Assembly (NCBI GenBank): GCA_002221725.1
Contig: NJFT01000222.1
Span: 1-64,000, forward strand
Direction of reading: 5' to 3'
Length of the DNA: 64,000 nucleotides
From: Scedosporium boydii
Lineage: Eukaryota; Ascomycota; Sordariomycetes; Microascales; Microascaceae
Numbering within the stretch: position 1 is the stretch's first letter; every line of letters begins with the position of its first letter. This document shows, piece by piece, positions 11,715 to 22,194 of the stretch. The notes under the pieces are model-generated. The model ran no database searches, had not been told where the DNA came from, and saw only the letters and a list, made by a program, of their open reading frames with translations. Both the position numbers and the translations under genes were made by a program.

Positions 11715-12164
11715 ATGAAATACGAGATCACCATCATTGCGGCCGCCCTAGGCGCTATGGTAGTCGCCGCTCCGGCCCCCGAGAAGCAATACTTCCACCT
11801 CAACAGTGACGTTCTCGACAAGCGGGATCCAGAGGCTGCCAAGCAGTACTTCCATCTTAACGGTGAAGTCCTGGACAAACGCGATCCGGAATCTGCCCAG
11901 CAGTACTTCCACCTCAACGGAGACGTTCTCGACAAGCGGGACCCAGAGGCTGCCAAGCAGTACTTCCATCTTAACGGCGAAGTCCTCGACAAACGCGACC
12001 TAGAGGCCGCGAAACAGTACTTCCATCTTAATGGCGAAGTCCTCGACAAGAGAGACCCGGAATCTGTCAAGCAGTACTTCCACCTTAACGGCGATGTTCT
12101 TGACAAGCGCGATCCCGAGGCTGCCAAACAGTACTTCCACCTTAATGGTGAGGTTCTCGACTGA
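11715..12164 (+). CDS. Secreted seven-repeat Kex2-processed peptide precursor (candidate dikaritin RiPP)
   Basis: Single-exon 149-residue precursor. A signal peptide (MKYEITIIAAALGAMVVAA) is followed directly by seven copies of a 19-residue unit. Each unit carries QYFHLN, then G (S in copy 1), E or D, then VLD. Copies 1-6 end in Lys-Arg, a Kex2 cleavage site; the last copy ends at VLD and the stop codon. After each KR comes a spacer: DPEAAK, DPESAQ, DLEAAK or DPESVK. DPEA resembles the X-Pro/X-Ala dipeptides trimmed by Ste13-type aminopeptidase in alpha-pheromone precursors. Repeated Kex2-flanked cores next to a UstYa gene match UstA/PhomA/AprA-type dikaritin precursors. The conserved Tyr, Phe and His could be oxidative cyclisation sites. 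The alternative is a Kex2-processed signalling or pheromone-like peptide, but the Trp/Cys-rich core of ascomycete alpha-pheromones is absent. Unit length and reading frame are perfectly kept across 57-bp DNA repeats. Confidence 0.9.
   Translation: MKYEITIIAAALGAMVVAAPAPEKQYFHLNSDVLDKRDPEAAKQYFHLNGEVLDKRDPESAQQYFHLNGDVLDKRDPEAAKQYFHLNGEVLDKRDLEAAKQYFHLNGEVLDKRDPESVKQYFHLNGDVLDKRDPEAAKQYFHLNGEVLD
11787..12161 (+). repeat. 57-bp tandem repeat array encoding the peptide units
   Basis: Seven in-frame units with 57-nt period; the last one is truncated after VLD. Third-position differences between units show that the array is not a very recent expansion, while the core codons stay conserved. Confidence 0.93.
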
Positions 12165-14400
12165 GCGATGGAGTCGGAAACTTCATTCATATAAGGCCGA
12201 AGGACTGCCGGGCCTGGCCGAAGGCCACATTGGTTTTTGTTCGTCGCACGGTGGTTTTGCAGAGTCCATAACTTCTCGTGGATTTGCTTAGTTCGTGGCT
12301 GGCAGACGCGGGGAGCGGCGGCATCTTGTTGCGTACACGCTCCCGAGAAATTGTCAACCTTGAAGGATGGGAAATTTGTGTCTGTGTTCGTTACGTTTGC
12401 TTTCGGTAGTTTTGAATTCAATGTGTTTCGTGGCCATAACAAAAAGCTCAATAGTATATGTGATTCCACTGAATGATACTTGGCGACATCGCCTTGGTAT
12501 GTTAGAATCTGGGTTAGCAACAAACGCCGCGGCATTAGTGCAACTCTGATGGACCTCAATGCCCCCCGTCAACATATTTATTTATTATCATCACCTCGAC
12601 AGTGGCTGTCCATATTTTTGGCGTCCTGGCAGCCCGATACTAGAAGGGGCGATCGATTTCTAATGATCTTTAGGTCTTATCCTGGAGGAGGTATAAGATT
12701 CGCACACTAGCAGGTAGTTCAAAGACCGAAGGAGTTCGTAGATATAATTTTATAAAGTTGGCGGAATCAAACCTGAAATACCAAAATAATGAAAACCCAA
12801 TCTACTCTATCATGTCAGTCTCAAGATATGTTCTGACACATACCTATAGCACTCGTGAGGGAAAGTGTCAGATGTCAAATGTATCCATGACATCGCTCAG
12901 ATGCACAGCCACTTCGGGGACCGTGAGACCTGGTGGACTCTGCTGCCGGGACCGAGTTGCGAGCCAACCACGCCGTTGTCTACTTTTACCGCGCCTATAG
13001 AACCTCTTTCCTCATCATACGCCTTGTCTCGGGAAATCCTTCCTCCGGTACGCAACTCATCTCCATATTCTTTGGACACCACCAGAGCCCTCCTCTTCTA
13101 CCCTTTCGTTTCCGAAGAATCGAATCCGACCATCAGCATCATATTCTCAAACCCGCCAGCAGCGAAACGTCCCAAGCACTAACGCTAAGTATTGTGTTGC
13201 TTTCGAAATATTGTTTCACAAACTCGCGGGCCAGGGCCAGAACAGACAACTATATTCAACTAGATACTACTGCGGGCAGCCAAATCTGCAGCCAGGGCTT
13301 TGGTTGCCCATTAAAGTCGAGGTGCCACTTGACATTCAATATATAAGACCACTAGGCCCCCAGAGTGGCAGAGAAGCACATACTTGCCGCACTTACGAAG
13401 CACACCTCTTCCAGTCTCACCTTCTCTACCTCCAGAGGAACCAGCCGTTGTGAGCTGAGGAAGGAACGCCACGCGTCTTATCACAGAGTATCTTGGCCCA
13501 TCGCGTTCTTAGTCGTATTACGTGCGTGTCCCATGCATCTTATCGCGCTCGTTCTTGCCCAAACACGCATTTTGGTGGCGCCCTTGTCGAGATTCCGACT
13601 CCCGACTGCTTCCACCTGGATAGGACAAAGAGTTACCACGTCACCTCTATTGAGCTCGGTGCTTTTCGTTCGAGGCGGCCAACTGCACTACTTAGGAGGT
13701 GAACTATCCTCCCCGACTTTGTCTTGTATCGCTTGGAAGCCTTCTGTTGTGCTCACGCATTTGCTAATGTCTCATAGGTGTCGATGCCCAATCCTCTATT
13801 GGGATTGAGATGTTATTTGGTATGTTCCTGTTCCCTCCAAGGGCCTATGGCGCTGCATTCGCTAACGTCACATAGATACTCGACCGTCAATTCTCTATTG
13901 AGACTGGCGCGTCGGTTGGTATGTCCCTAGTTCCATACAAGCATCGCTCCTCCCAGAACTATTGAACGCCACGTCCTTCGCGTTTTGTCGCTCGGCGAAA
14001 ACTTATGCCACGGTAAAAATGTGCCAGACCAGGGAATGTGAAAAAGGAAAAAAAAAAAAAAAAAAAGGTTCGTTATTGTCAGGACGTATAATACATTAAC
14101 CCGCCTGACGACCATTCCTGAGCATAAATTCATTCCAAAAGAGCACAACGACCACCATAACGCCAGCCGCTCGTTCCATGCCAAAGTGTAATTCAAAAAC
14201 CGGCAATTTGATAATAAATTCAATCCAACGGAAGACCGAGTCAAGACCGAGTCAAGTCGTAGGCTGTAGGGGTTCAGCCCGCTCATGGACATGGCTGTCT
14301 TCTGGTTTCCTCCCATAAACCACAAAACTGACAAGAAAGAAGAAGAGGTCAGTCTAACTGAGGCCTAAAATTGTTTTAAAGGAAAAGAAAATCACACTTA
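12165..14400. other. Gene-poor spacer downstream of the precursor
   Basis: Short ORFs only, none recognised; two of 105 and 147 codons (12865-13182, 13365-13808) have no recognisable motif. It contains the repeated AG-box-GT elements described below and an A19 run at 14048-14066. Confidence 0.5.
13640..13935 (+). repeat. Three related ~40-nt boxes, two of them in a diverged ~85-bp duplication with splice-like borders
   Basis: Segments near 13744-13830 and 13851-13935 align over about 85 nt. Each has GCTAAYGTC-CATAG, a ~43-nt box containing CCTCTATTG or TCTCTATTG, then TTGGTATGTYCCT. A third, partial copy (CACCTCTATTGAGCTCGGTGC) lies near 13640-13670. The AG...GTATGT borders look like mini-exons flanked by introns, but no convincing protein results. 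Confidence 0.5.
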
Positions 14401-15476
14401 CTAGGGAACGTAGCTGTGCATATTCCGATTAAGCACCTCCTGCCTCGCCCTCGCAAGCAACACCTCCAGATATACCGGATCTCCACCAAGAATCTCCGTA
14501 TACCCCCTCGCGAAAACATTCGAAATCGTCTCACGGAAATGCAACAGCTCAAAAGCGCCAACTTTCTTTAGCCTCGGATCCTTGGGCCAAGGGTTCGTCG
14601 GAATCTTGTACATCTTCTCCACGACGTCGACGAATCCCGCATCTATAAGCTGTTGCTTCCACTCGAGCAAATCCCGCCCGGAGACGCCAACTTTCTCGGA
14701 CATTTCAAAGTAGATTTGCCCCAGCTCAACATACGCGAGATCCGCCGGCAGCGTATCGTCGTCGGACCGAAACTCCGGATACGACCCCGCCAGCTGAAGA
14801 TATCCCCCGGGTTTGAGCGTGGCGTAGGCCTGCGCTATAAGACGGGGCCAGTCGCGGATAGCGAGGATCAGTTCGCGCCCGTGGATGAAGTCGAAGCTGT
14901 TCTGCTCCCAGAGCCAATCGGCCTCGGCATCGTCGACTTCGAAGTGGAGGTTCGGCGGGACGAAGGTCGGTTGGACGGGCGCGATGTCGAAGCCGATGAC
15001 GGTGGCGGCGGGGAATTTGTCGGCCATGTCCATGGCCCAGATGCCCGTGCCCGTGCCGATGTCGAGAATTTTTTGGGGGTCGGGGGTGATGGGGGCGAGG
15101 TAGAGTTCGTCGTTCATGAGGAGCATGAATTTGCAGTGTTGCAATTCGTTTCGATCCATCTGCGCGCAAGCAGGAGTTGGACAGGATATCCTCACGCGAT
15201 TATTTCGTGTTCCAGGGAGGAAATGCGTACCTCTGCCTCGTCTACCGGGGTCCACGATTTATGGATTCCGTAGGCCGCGTAGACCCGTCCATTCTCTATT
15301 ACGCCTCTTCGAATATCGGATGCGATGGAAGTCACGTAGCTGCTCGATGTCGATTCCGAAAATCCCTCGTCGTCTTGGCCATAATCAGGCTCGATGTCCG
15401 CGGTCACGGCTTCGGCCTCGGCGTCGGTTTCTCGTGGACTTCTTTCCTCCTCCGCGTGTGCTGATGGCGACGGCAT
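14401..15476 (-). CDS. LaeA-like SAM-dependent methyltransferase
   Basis: Class I methyltransferase of the LaeA-like/TAM family, common in fungal secondary-metabolite loci. Exons 15476-15231 and 15159-14401 close in phase and give 334 residues. An acidic N-terminus of about 60 residues precedes the family motif YGIHKSWTPVDEAE..DRNELQH. The SAM-binding glycine loop is KILDIGTGTGIWAMDMA, followed by VIGFDIAPVQP and the motif-II-like FDFIHGREL and LKPGGYLQLA. The start at 15476 gives the family-length protein; an upstream in-frame ATG at 15710 would add 78 residues of unrelated sequence. It is divergent from the O-methyltransferase and could modify the peptide product, or be a LaeA-type regulator or unrelated enzyme. 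Confidence 0.87.
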
Positions 15477-16106
15477 CTTCGGAAACTGGGATGCGATCGG
15501 AGAAAGTCTCGGACTGTAATTAATATCAAGGGTGTTTTCTGTATAAGGCGACCAGCGGATAATACGTTGAAGGAGGTTGTGATTAGGATTAACCCCTGCC
15601 CTGTCTGCAATGCTGGTGATCTGCAGATCGTCACATTGGAAAAAGCAACCTGGCAAGAGGAAACGGGGTGAGTGCGCACTTTTGAGGCTAAGCCACGCGT
15701 TGTCTGACAACGAACCATGGGCCCGGATCCAGCTATCAATGCGCTCAACTCTTCAAGCCATGAAGAATCAATAATGTTACGTAAGGAGCTGATTTCTGTC
15801 CAAGTGGTCTCATAAAACGAACGTCGGTTGGTTGTCCCGTGTTCTAGAGTCGTTGGCGTCCCTAGTTCGGAATAGCGTGCTGAGGGGTTAGACAAGGACC
15901 GGGGCGAGAGCTGTGGAGTGCGAACTAAACTGGTGGGGATTCCTTTTCAACTTCGGACTCTCGATGAAGTCCGAGGGCAACAGCTTGAGCTCGTGCGGAG
16001 CTTTCTTCTGTTCTCCCACCACCTCTCCACCTTTCCTCCCGAGACGCGGCTTCACCTTGGAATTGACTCTCGCCCTATCGCCTCGTATCTTGCCCTGCCA
16101 GTCGAA
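15477..16106. promoter_or_regulatory. Divergent promoter region between the two methyltransferase genes
   Basis: A 630-bp spacer shared by two oppositely transcribed methyltransferase genes. No coding sequence or strong motif was recognised; the last ~90 bp before the OMT start are C/T-rich. Confidence 0.5.
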
Positions 16107-17700
16107 ATGTCTCTCCCTACACCCGAAGAGGTTCAAGCCCTCGTGGCCGACCTCTCGACGGCTGCCCAGGCCTACAGCAGCGCCCCAGATCTAGAGGGCT
16201 ACATGTCCCGTGTCCAGCTTATCGCGAAGGCGAGACAGCTCAGCCGAGCTCTGATTACCCCCGACCAAGCTCCCAACTACCACGGTTTAAACGTTTGTCA
16301 AGAATTCATTTTTAACTCTTGGATGCGAGCTGCTCCAATAGGGACTTGGGCTGATCAGACGGTGTTCTGGGGGGAAATGCGTACAGATGGCCGAATTAAT
16401 TGGGATCCGCAGCTTTATGAAGCACAAGGTTCTTGACGCGATCCCAGCTGAGGGAAGCATATCACTTGAGGATCTCTCTAAAGCTACCGGCGTCCAAGAT
16501 TCCCTACTCGGTGTGTTGTCAATCTTTTTTTGCCAGAGACAAAGACGAGTGAATTGAAACCTACAATCTAACGCGAAAGGAGGATAACCGTAGAGCGCAT
16601 GGGACGTGTCCTCGGTAAATGATAACCATTTCCGTGTTTCCCTCATGGCTCGAGCCGCTCCCCTACCAATCCGTTGGGAAGGGGAGGGTTGGACTTGCTG
16701 TCACTAACATCGCCGTTTCGATAAGTTGCTGCCGGCTTCCTCGACCAGACCCGGCCAGATGGTGGCGATTATAAACACACTAAATTCTCGCAAGCCTACA
16801 TCACGACGAATCCTTCTCCAGGCCACTTGTTCCTCGCCATGTAAGCAGCAACAGCCGCATACATCACTCATCTAAGAAGAAATAGACCTTGACTAAATGC
16901 CTTCTCATGTTCCCGCCAGGTACGACGAGTGGTTCCGAAACATGCACAGCTTCGACGAATACCTCCTAAAGTACGGCCTCCACGAGCCCAACGACCCGCT
17001 CCGAAACCCCTACACGCGGACCCATAACCAAGAAGGCACGCCAGTATGGGCTATCATGGCCCAGGACCCAGAGAAGATCCAGGCCTTCCAGACCGGCATG
17101 GCCGGAATCGACGTAGCCATCCCCGTGGTAGGCCACTTCGACTTCAGCACCCTTAAGAACACGCCCGAGGAGAAAGAGAAGGGCGTCGTCGAGCTGGTAG
17201 ACGTCGGCGGCGGGCACGGCGTCGTGCTCAACAAAATTTTAACCACTCACCCGGAACTGACGCCTAAGAACTGCGCGCTACAAGATCGCCCGGACGTCAT
17301 CGAAATGGCCAAGGCCAACGCAGTGCTCCCCGCCGACGTTCAGCTCGTAGCGCATGATTTCATGACCGAACAGCCGATCAAGGGGGCGAAATCGTACTTT
17401 ATGCGCATGATCCTTCACGACTACTCCGACGAGGTTGGCATCGAGATATTAAAGAACCTTGCCGGGGCCATGTCGAAGGACTCTAGGGTTCTTATTTGCG
17501 AAATGGTTTTGCCCCCGAGGGTCGGGGAGGCGGACTTTGCCTCTGCCGTGCTTGATCAGGCAGTCATGACTATGGGTGGGAAGGAGAGGACGGAGGACGG
17601 TTTCGGAAAAATGTTGGAGGCTGCTGGGCTTCAGCTAGTTAACGTCTGGAGGGTTCCTGGGGTTCCTGGGGCGTGTGTCGAGGGGAGGCTCAAGGAGTAA
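16107..17700 (+). CDS. Fungal O-methyltransferase (Methyltransf_2 type)
   Basis: SAM-dependent O-methyltransferase of the plant/fungal type. Exons 16107-16292, 16387-16510, 16594-16614 (21 nt micro-exon), 16726-16840 and 16920-17700 close in phase and give 408 residues. The N-terminal helical dimerisation/winged-helix part includes MAELIGIRSFMKHKVLD and RMGRVLVAAGFLDQT. The catalytic half carries the SAM motif VELVDVGGGHGVVL and the catalytic His in MRMILHDYSD. In this family that His acts as general base on a phenolic or hydroxyl substrate. It sits between the LaeA-like gene and the second MFS gene, so it may be a tailoring enzyme of the peptide locus or of a separate small-molecule pathway. 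Confidence 0.9.
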
Positions 17701-18301
17701 GGTTAGAGGTGCGCAAGCAAGTGCCTCTTGGCGGCGCAGTTGGGCTGGACTTGTTGGTTTGGGCGCTCTGCAGGGTAGCTCGGCCCTGGGCTTTATGTTC
17801 TAATGTCGTGATGTAGCGGTGTTAATTAGTTCGCATTACTTAATGTCTGGACTAGCTCCGCGGCCCAGCTTCTTGAGTTTCTTGTGCGCAGCGTCATGAC
17901 CTAACGCGAAGCCGTGGTCAAAGAACTCGGCCCCGGGCAGTCCATCTTGTCTGCACGATCGAGTGAACATGTCTAGTATGGTCCAAGTTGTATTATTCCT
18001 TTCTAACAAAAGTAGCTCCACGGACCCTCCATATACGTTTAACAAGTTGTGATGAGTATGTACTCATAAGGGTTGATTGAATCCCTGGAGGACAGCAGCC
18101 TTGAAGACAAACGCGGAACCTCGTCTTATGAAACTATGAAGTGTTTCTTCTTGCTTAACTCAATCGCTTGATATCCATTGCTTTCCGTTTGTTTCGATCG
18201 GCTACATATATAACTTGCGCCTGTTCTCAGGACGGCCACGGCTGTGATGAAAAGTCACATCAATTGACATCAATGGAGGCTTCGGAGGATATGATCTATT
18301 T
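17701..18301. other. Convergent spacer
   Basis: Lies between the tail-to-tail OMT and MFS genes. Nothing beyond random short ORFs was seen. Confidence 0.6.
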
Positions 18302-20058
18302 TCACAAGGAATATGGACTCTTCGCCCTCAGCTTAGGGCCGTATTTCCAAAAAATCAGCGGCCCTGGCGTTAAACCCACCGCTATGCAACCTAACAGCGT
18401 CAAAGTCCAATGCACGCCGATTCCCTGATACATCGGCCTCGCTGCAACCACCATAGTACCTGATATTAGATATCGCACCATCGTGATACTCGCCAGCGCA
18501 ATAGCAGAATGCTCTCGATAACTATCGATTAGATATTCATAGGTGCTAACGTAGATGCTCGTCAGGACAATGCCGAACATAAAACAAGCAGTCAACCCGG
18601 ACCAGATGGAGATGCTGGGGTAGTTGGTCCAACCAAGCCAGAAGAGAGAAATTGGCAGTAGAGGAGCCGTCACGGCGGCCGGCCATAGTCTGTACTCGGG
18701 TTCAAGTAAGGATCTGCGCACATGGTTTGTATGCCTGCGTGCCAGCTTGTATAAGATGGGAGAAAAGACTAAAAATGCTGTCGAACCCGCCGCGACCGCC
18801 GCGAAGCAGGAGCCTGTGAGTCCCGTCGATAATTGGTAAGTTTCTCTGAAGATGTAATCGAAGCCAGACTGGAAAGTGAAGAGGAGGATGTAAAGTAAGA
18901 CGAGGTAACTGCCCAGGACTATGATTGCCGGCTCGGTTCTGGCGAAAACGACAGTCAGAGGGAGATTTCGTTTGAGTGTCTTAAAATAGCCTTTCGACTT
19001 GGCATGCTCGGAGGTGTAGCGCATGTCTCCGGTCGCGTGGCGCAGTTCCCTTGCTTTCCAGTCTAGGAGAAGCGGGAGATATGTTTCTGGTAGGAAGAGC
19101 AGCGCAACTATGAAGGCGAAGCTCGATATGATCAAGGTTATCCACTCGGTCCAACGCCAGCCCAATCGGGGGTTCGAGACTATCCAGCCGCCGGCCACGG
19201 GGGCTAGAACAGGAGCTATGAGGTCGGAAGCACGTCAGTCAATTTGCTTTTATTTTTTGTGAGATATGGCGTAGCAGGAGTACCCTTACATGCAACATTC
19301 GCCCATGCTATCTTGGGAAATACCCATGCCCTCTTCACAGGGTAGAACTGATCCCTCACACTTGCGCCGTTGATGCTCAACGTTGCGCTCGCAAAGAGAC
19401 CGACAAAATACCGACATGCCAACTGGCCCCCAAATGTAGGCGTTAAGGCGGACCCCAGAACAAAGCCCAGGTAGCAAAAGGTCGACCCAAGGTAGGTCGG
19501 GTTCCTCCCAAACGTTTCCGAAAATGGGCCAGCAAATATCGCCCCGCTACCGACGCCGAGCAGGTACATGGCTGTCGACAGGTTCTCGGCGACCTGGCTA
19601 ACGCCAAATTCTCGACTCGCCTGTGCGTTAGCCATCGAATCGGCCGCACCGGCCCATCCCTGGACGAAGATCAGGAGCGAGAGGATGAATATGTTCTTGC
19701 ATCTTGCTACCAGGGACCAGTTACGCGGATCGATGGGGTCTTCTCTACCGGAAGCTCGCACTACTATCACGTCCTTCTCCTTTTCATCTGGGGGTGCATT
19801 TGTTTCTCCCTGTCTTTCTAGATCGGTAGGCGATCGATCGTGCGTCGACGGGGACGGAGATCTAGTATTCTTCGGCGGGGATGGGCCGTTGCGATTGAGG
19901 GCACGCAGAGGCAGGGTTGTTCTCCCGGGTTTTTCTGAAGTCTCTGCCCTCTGTAGGAGCTCATCTCGGACAATTCGGCGGATATGTCGACGCTGCACGT
20001 AGGACCACATACCTGCAAGGTTGGAGTGGGGGAGGGCTGTCGGCTTCGCAGGAGACAA
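18302..20058 (-). CDS. MFS transporter, DHA1/polyamine-type
   Basis: Twelve-helix drug:H+ antiporter-like MFS protein. Exons 20058-19290 and 19215-18302 close in phase and give 560 residues. About 125 cytosolic N-terminal residues, basic and Ser/Pro-rich, precede DPIDPRNWSL and the first helix, typical of the Tpo/Flu-type DHA1 group. Family landmarks are GPFSETFGRNPTYL in loop 2-3, RYFVGLFASATLSINGA, and APVAGGWIVSNPRLGWRWTEWI near helices 5-6. The C-terminus is short. It borders the metabolite locus and could export a product or supply self-resistance; that is inference. Confidence 0.88.
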
Positions 20059-20811
20059 TCAGGAACGTGGAAAACCCGAAGTCCCCTCGAACAAGCCGTA
20101 TTTAAAAAGGATGGAGTCTAGGACAGCTCAGATTGTCAGATTTCTGGAAGCATGAAATCCATGGAATATTTTTGTTCCCTGGCACAAAGGAGTAAGAATT
20201 AGGTTGGAGCACGCGACCTCTTGCCCTTTACAATTCCCTCGGTCCAGGGCACAAGGCGGATCCTGTATTTCGTCTTTCAATTGGCTGTGCGAATCTCCCG
20301 GCACTCCTGATAGATGCTCAAAATGATCAGTCGTGGCGACAAGCATTTGTGTATGACGACATAGTTTCGCTGGTGGCAGAGTTGGTGGGTGGGTTTAAGG
20401 AGGCGCTAAGCACAAGGTGGTGACCAGATTGGAATGGACAGAATCGTACTCGCACCCGGGCCCGCAGAGAGACGATTTTTGGGACCTGTTAATGCGAATT
20501 GGGCAGTTTTAGAGGCGAACTGGGAAGCAGTAGCTTATGGGACTGAGACTGGGACTCATCCTGAAGCGAATACGGGGACTCGGTGGTCTGGTTCCGGCCG
20601 GACTGACTTGAGCCTTGATGGGGAATAATAATAGGTGGAGAAAACCTGGAGACAGTGAGACATACGACACAATTGGCGGCAAATAAACAAAGAATCGATG
20701 ATCGAATTGCTCTTGTATCGATAGATGTGTAGATCTTATTGCGTATATTGGGGTATTTAAGCTCAATTATGAGTTCAACTCTTGCATCCCCATCTTTTGT
20801 CGCTAGATAGC
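20059..20811. other. Spacer
   Basis: Promoter side of the MFS gene and 3' flank of the HNH gene. No gene is supported. Confidence 0.6.
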
Positions 20812-22194
20812 TCAGCTGTAAGTGGGCCAATCTTGATAGCCATCATCCTCGTCATTTCCCTCGCTATCCTCTGTGCTAGAGACATAAACGGGACCATCTG
20901 TAAACAGTTGAGGCATCGGAGGCCTGATAGTCAAAGCAGATGCGATGATGACGCTAGCCTCAACCTCGTCCCAGTGCTCGTCTGAATCGCCGTCGTCCAG
21001 GTCCGTGATGGGCGAGCGTGCGGCGAAGCTTTTGGCATCCTCCTTTGAGAGATGGCCGATCCGCCTGGCCACCTTCGAGAGAGTTGAAGTTCGGAGATAC
21101 TCCCCGTGCGAGGCCCACCTGTACTGCAGCATCTCTTTGAAGCGACCTTCCCACCAGCCCGGAGCTTCGTGCCTCTCCCTCCGCAAGACGCTCATGCATA
21201 GGGCAAAGTAGAGATAGCAGCGCGACGGCCGAAACTCGTTACGGAACTGCAGGCGGCGACCGTCGAGCTTACCGTCCAAATAGTCCCGGACAATCTCATC
21301 CTGCTCAAGGGTTTTGTCCAACAAGACTATCTTCAAATGACGCCCTTTCTCGGGGACAATAACCAATCTGCCTTCGTCGAACCATTCCTCAAATTCATAG
21401 GTCATGGGAATACCGTTTGTGACCGACATCAAATGGCCCTCTTTAGAGACTGGAGTGCCGAAGAGGCGTTGTGCAGCGACCTCTCCCACACTGAGCCTAA
21501 CAATATGGGCAGCGCGGATCAGTCGCTGCGGGTACCATTGCCCCGAAACAACGCACCACGCTGTCTTGCCGCCCTTACCCTCAACCGCATCGTACCGATC
21601 TAGCACTGTTTTCTTAAACCGTTCCTGATCCTTCGGCGTCTGCTTCTTAAAAAGGTCCAAGGTCGCATGGACGGGTGACCTGTATCGGGCGATGAGGTTA
21701 TCGATATAGGCCCAGTCGTCGGCTTGGACTTTCTTCGTCCGTAACTCGGCATCTTGCATCCGGCCCGATATCTGTCTGGGCGATGTTTGGAGTACTGCAA
21801 TATCTCCCTGAACGTGGGCAATGAGTCTGGATAATCGTTTAACTTCTTTGACGTAAAGGGGTTTGGGAACATCAAGTTCGCCGGCATACCACTTGGTACG
21901 GACCACCATGAGGGCACCGTTCCACGCCTCCAGAAGCACCATCTTCACTTCAAGAGCCGCCTGGACCAGACGCGTTATCCTCGCTTCGATATCTTTGGGC
22001 TTGAGCCTCTTCCGAGCCAGACACCTTCTTGCGGAGATTTCAGAAAAGGTTCTCTTCGCAGATGTGACGTTCTCGTCGAACTCACGGATCTGCTTCGCGG
22101 CGTCTTTCGGGAGCTTCTTTAGGATTTTATTTTCGAGAGCCGGCTCGCTGATGACACCTTCTGGTCGAAAAGACGTCGATATTTTCTTCGGCAT
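20812..22194 (-). CDS. HNH-nuclease-domain (HNH_2-like) protein
   Basis: Intronless 460-residue protein of a family expanded in filamentous ascomycetes. The N-terminal half is basic and helical. From about residue 225 comes an HNH_2-like segment: WCVVSG as the first Cys strand, RAAHIVRLSVG with the candidate catalytic His, and NGIPMTYEFEEWFDEGRLVIVPE, where Asn and the last His-position helix normally complete the beta-beta-alpha metal site. The C-terminus is acidic. Cys/His pairing for a second zinc site is not obvious. Cellular role is unknown; such genes often lie in variable genome regions. Nuclease activity is inferred from family only. Confidence 0.75.
   Translation of the reverse strand: MPKKISTSFRPEGVISEPALENKILKKLPKDAAKQIREFDENVTSAKRTFSEISARRCLARKRLKPKDIEARITRLVQAALEVKMVLLEAWNGALMVVRTKWYAGELDVPKPLYVKEVKRLSRLIAHVQGDIAVLQTSPRQISGRMQDAELRTKKVQADDWAYIDNLIARYRSPVHATLDLFKKQTPKDQERFKKTVLDRYDAVEGKGGKTAWCVVSGQWYPQRLIRAAHIVRLSVGEVAAQRLFGTPVSKEGHLMSVTNGIPMTYEFEEWFDEGRLVIVPEKGRHLKIVLLDKTLEQDEIVRDYLDGKLDGRRLQFRNEFRPSRCYLYFALCMSVLRRERHEAPGWWEGRFKEMLQYRWASHGEYLRTSTLSKVARRIGHLSKEDAKSFAARSPITDLDDGDSDEHWDEVEASVIIASALTIRPPMPQLFTDGPVYVSSTEDSEGNDEDDGYQDWPTYS

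Noticed and set aside
11715..12164. Mating alpha-pheromone precursor as the main call
   Set aside because: KR repeats and DPEA spacers fit, but the usual Trp/Cys-rich pheromone core is absent and a UstYa gene is next door; kept only as an alternative.
11657..12559. 300-codon ORF antisense to the repeat precursor
   Set aside because: It is open only because the 57-bp repeat has no stop in that frame; the sense frame has signal peptide, KR sites and an intact end.
15476..15710. Longer start for the LaeA-like methyltransferase
   Set aside because: The extra 78 residues do not resemble the family and include a likely untranslated leader.
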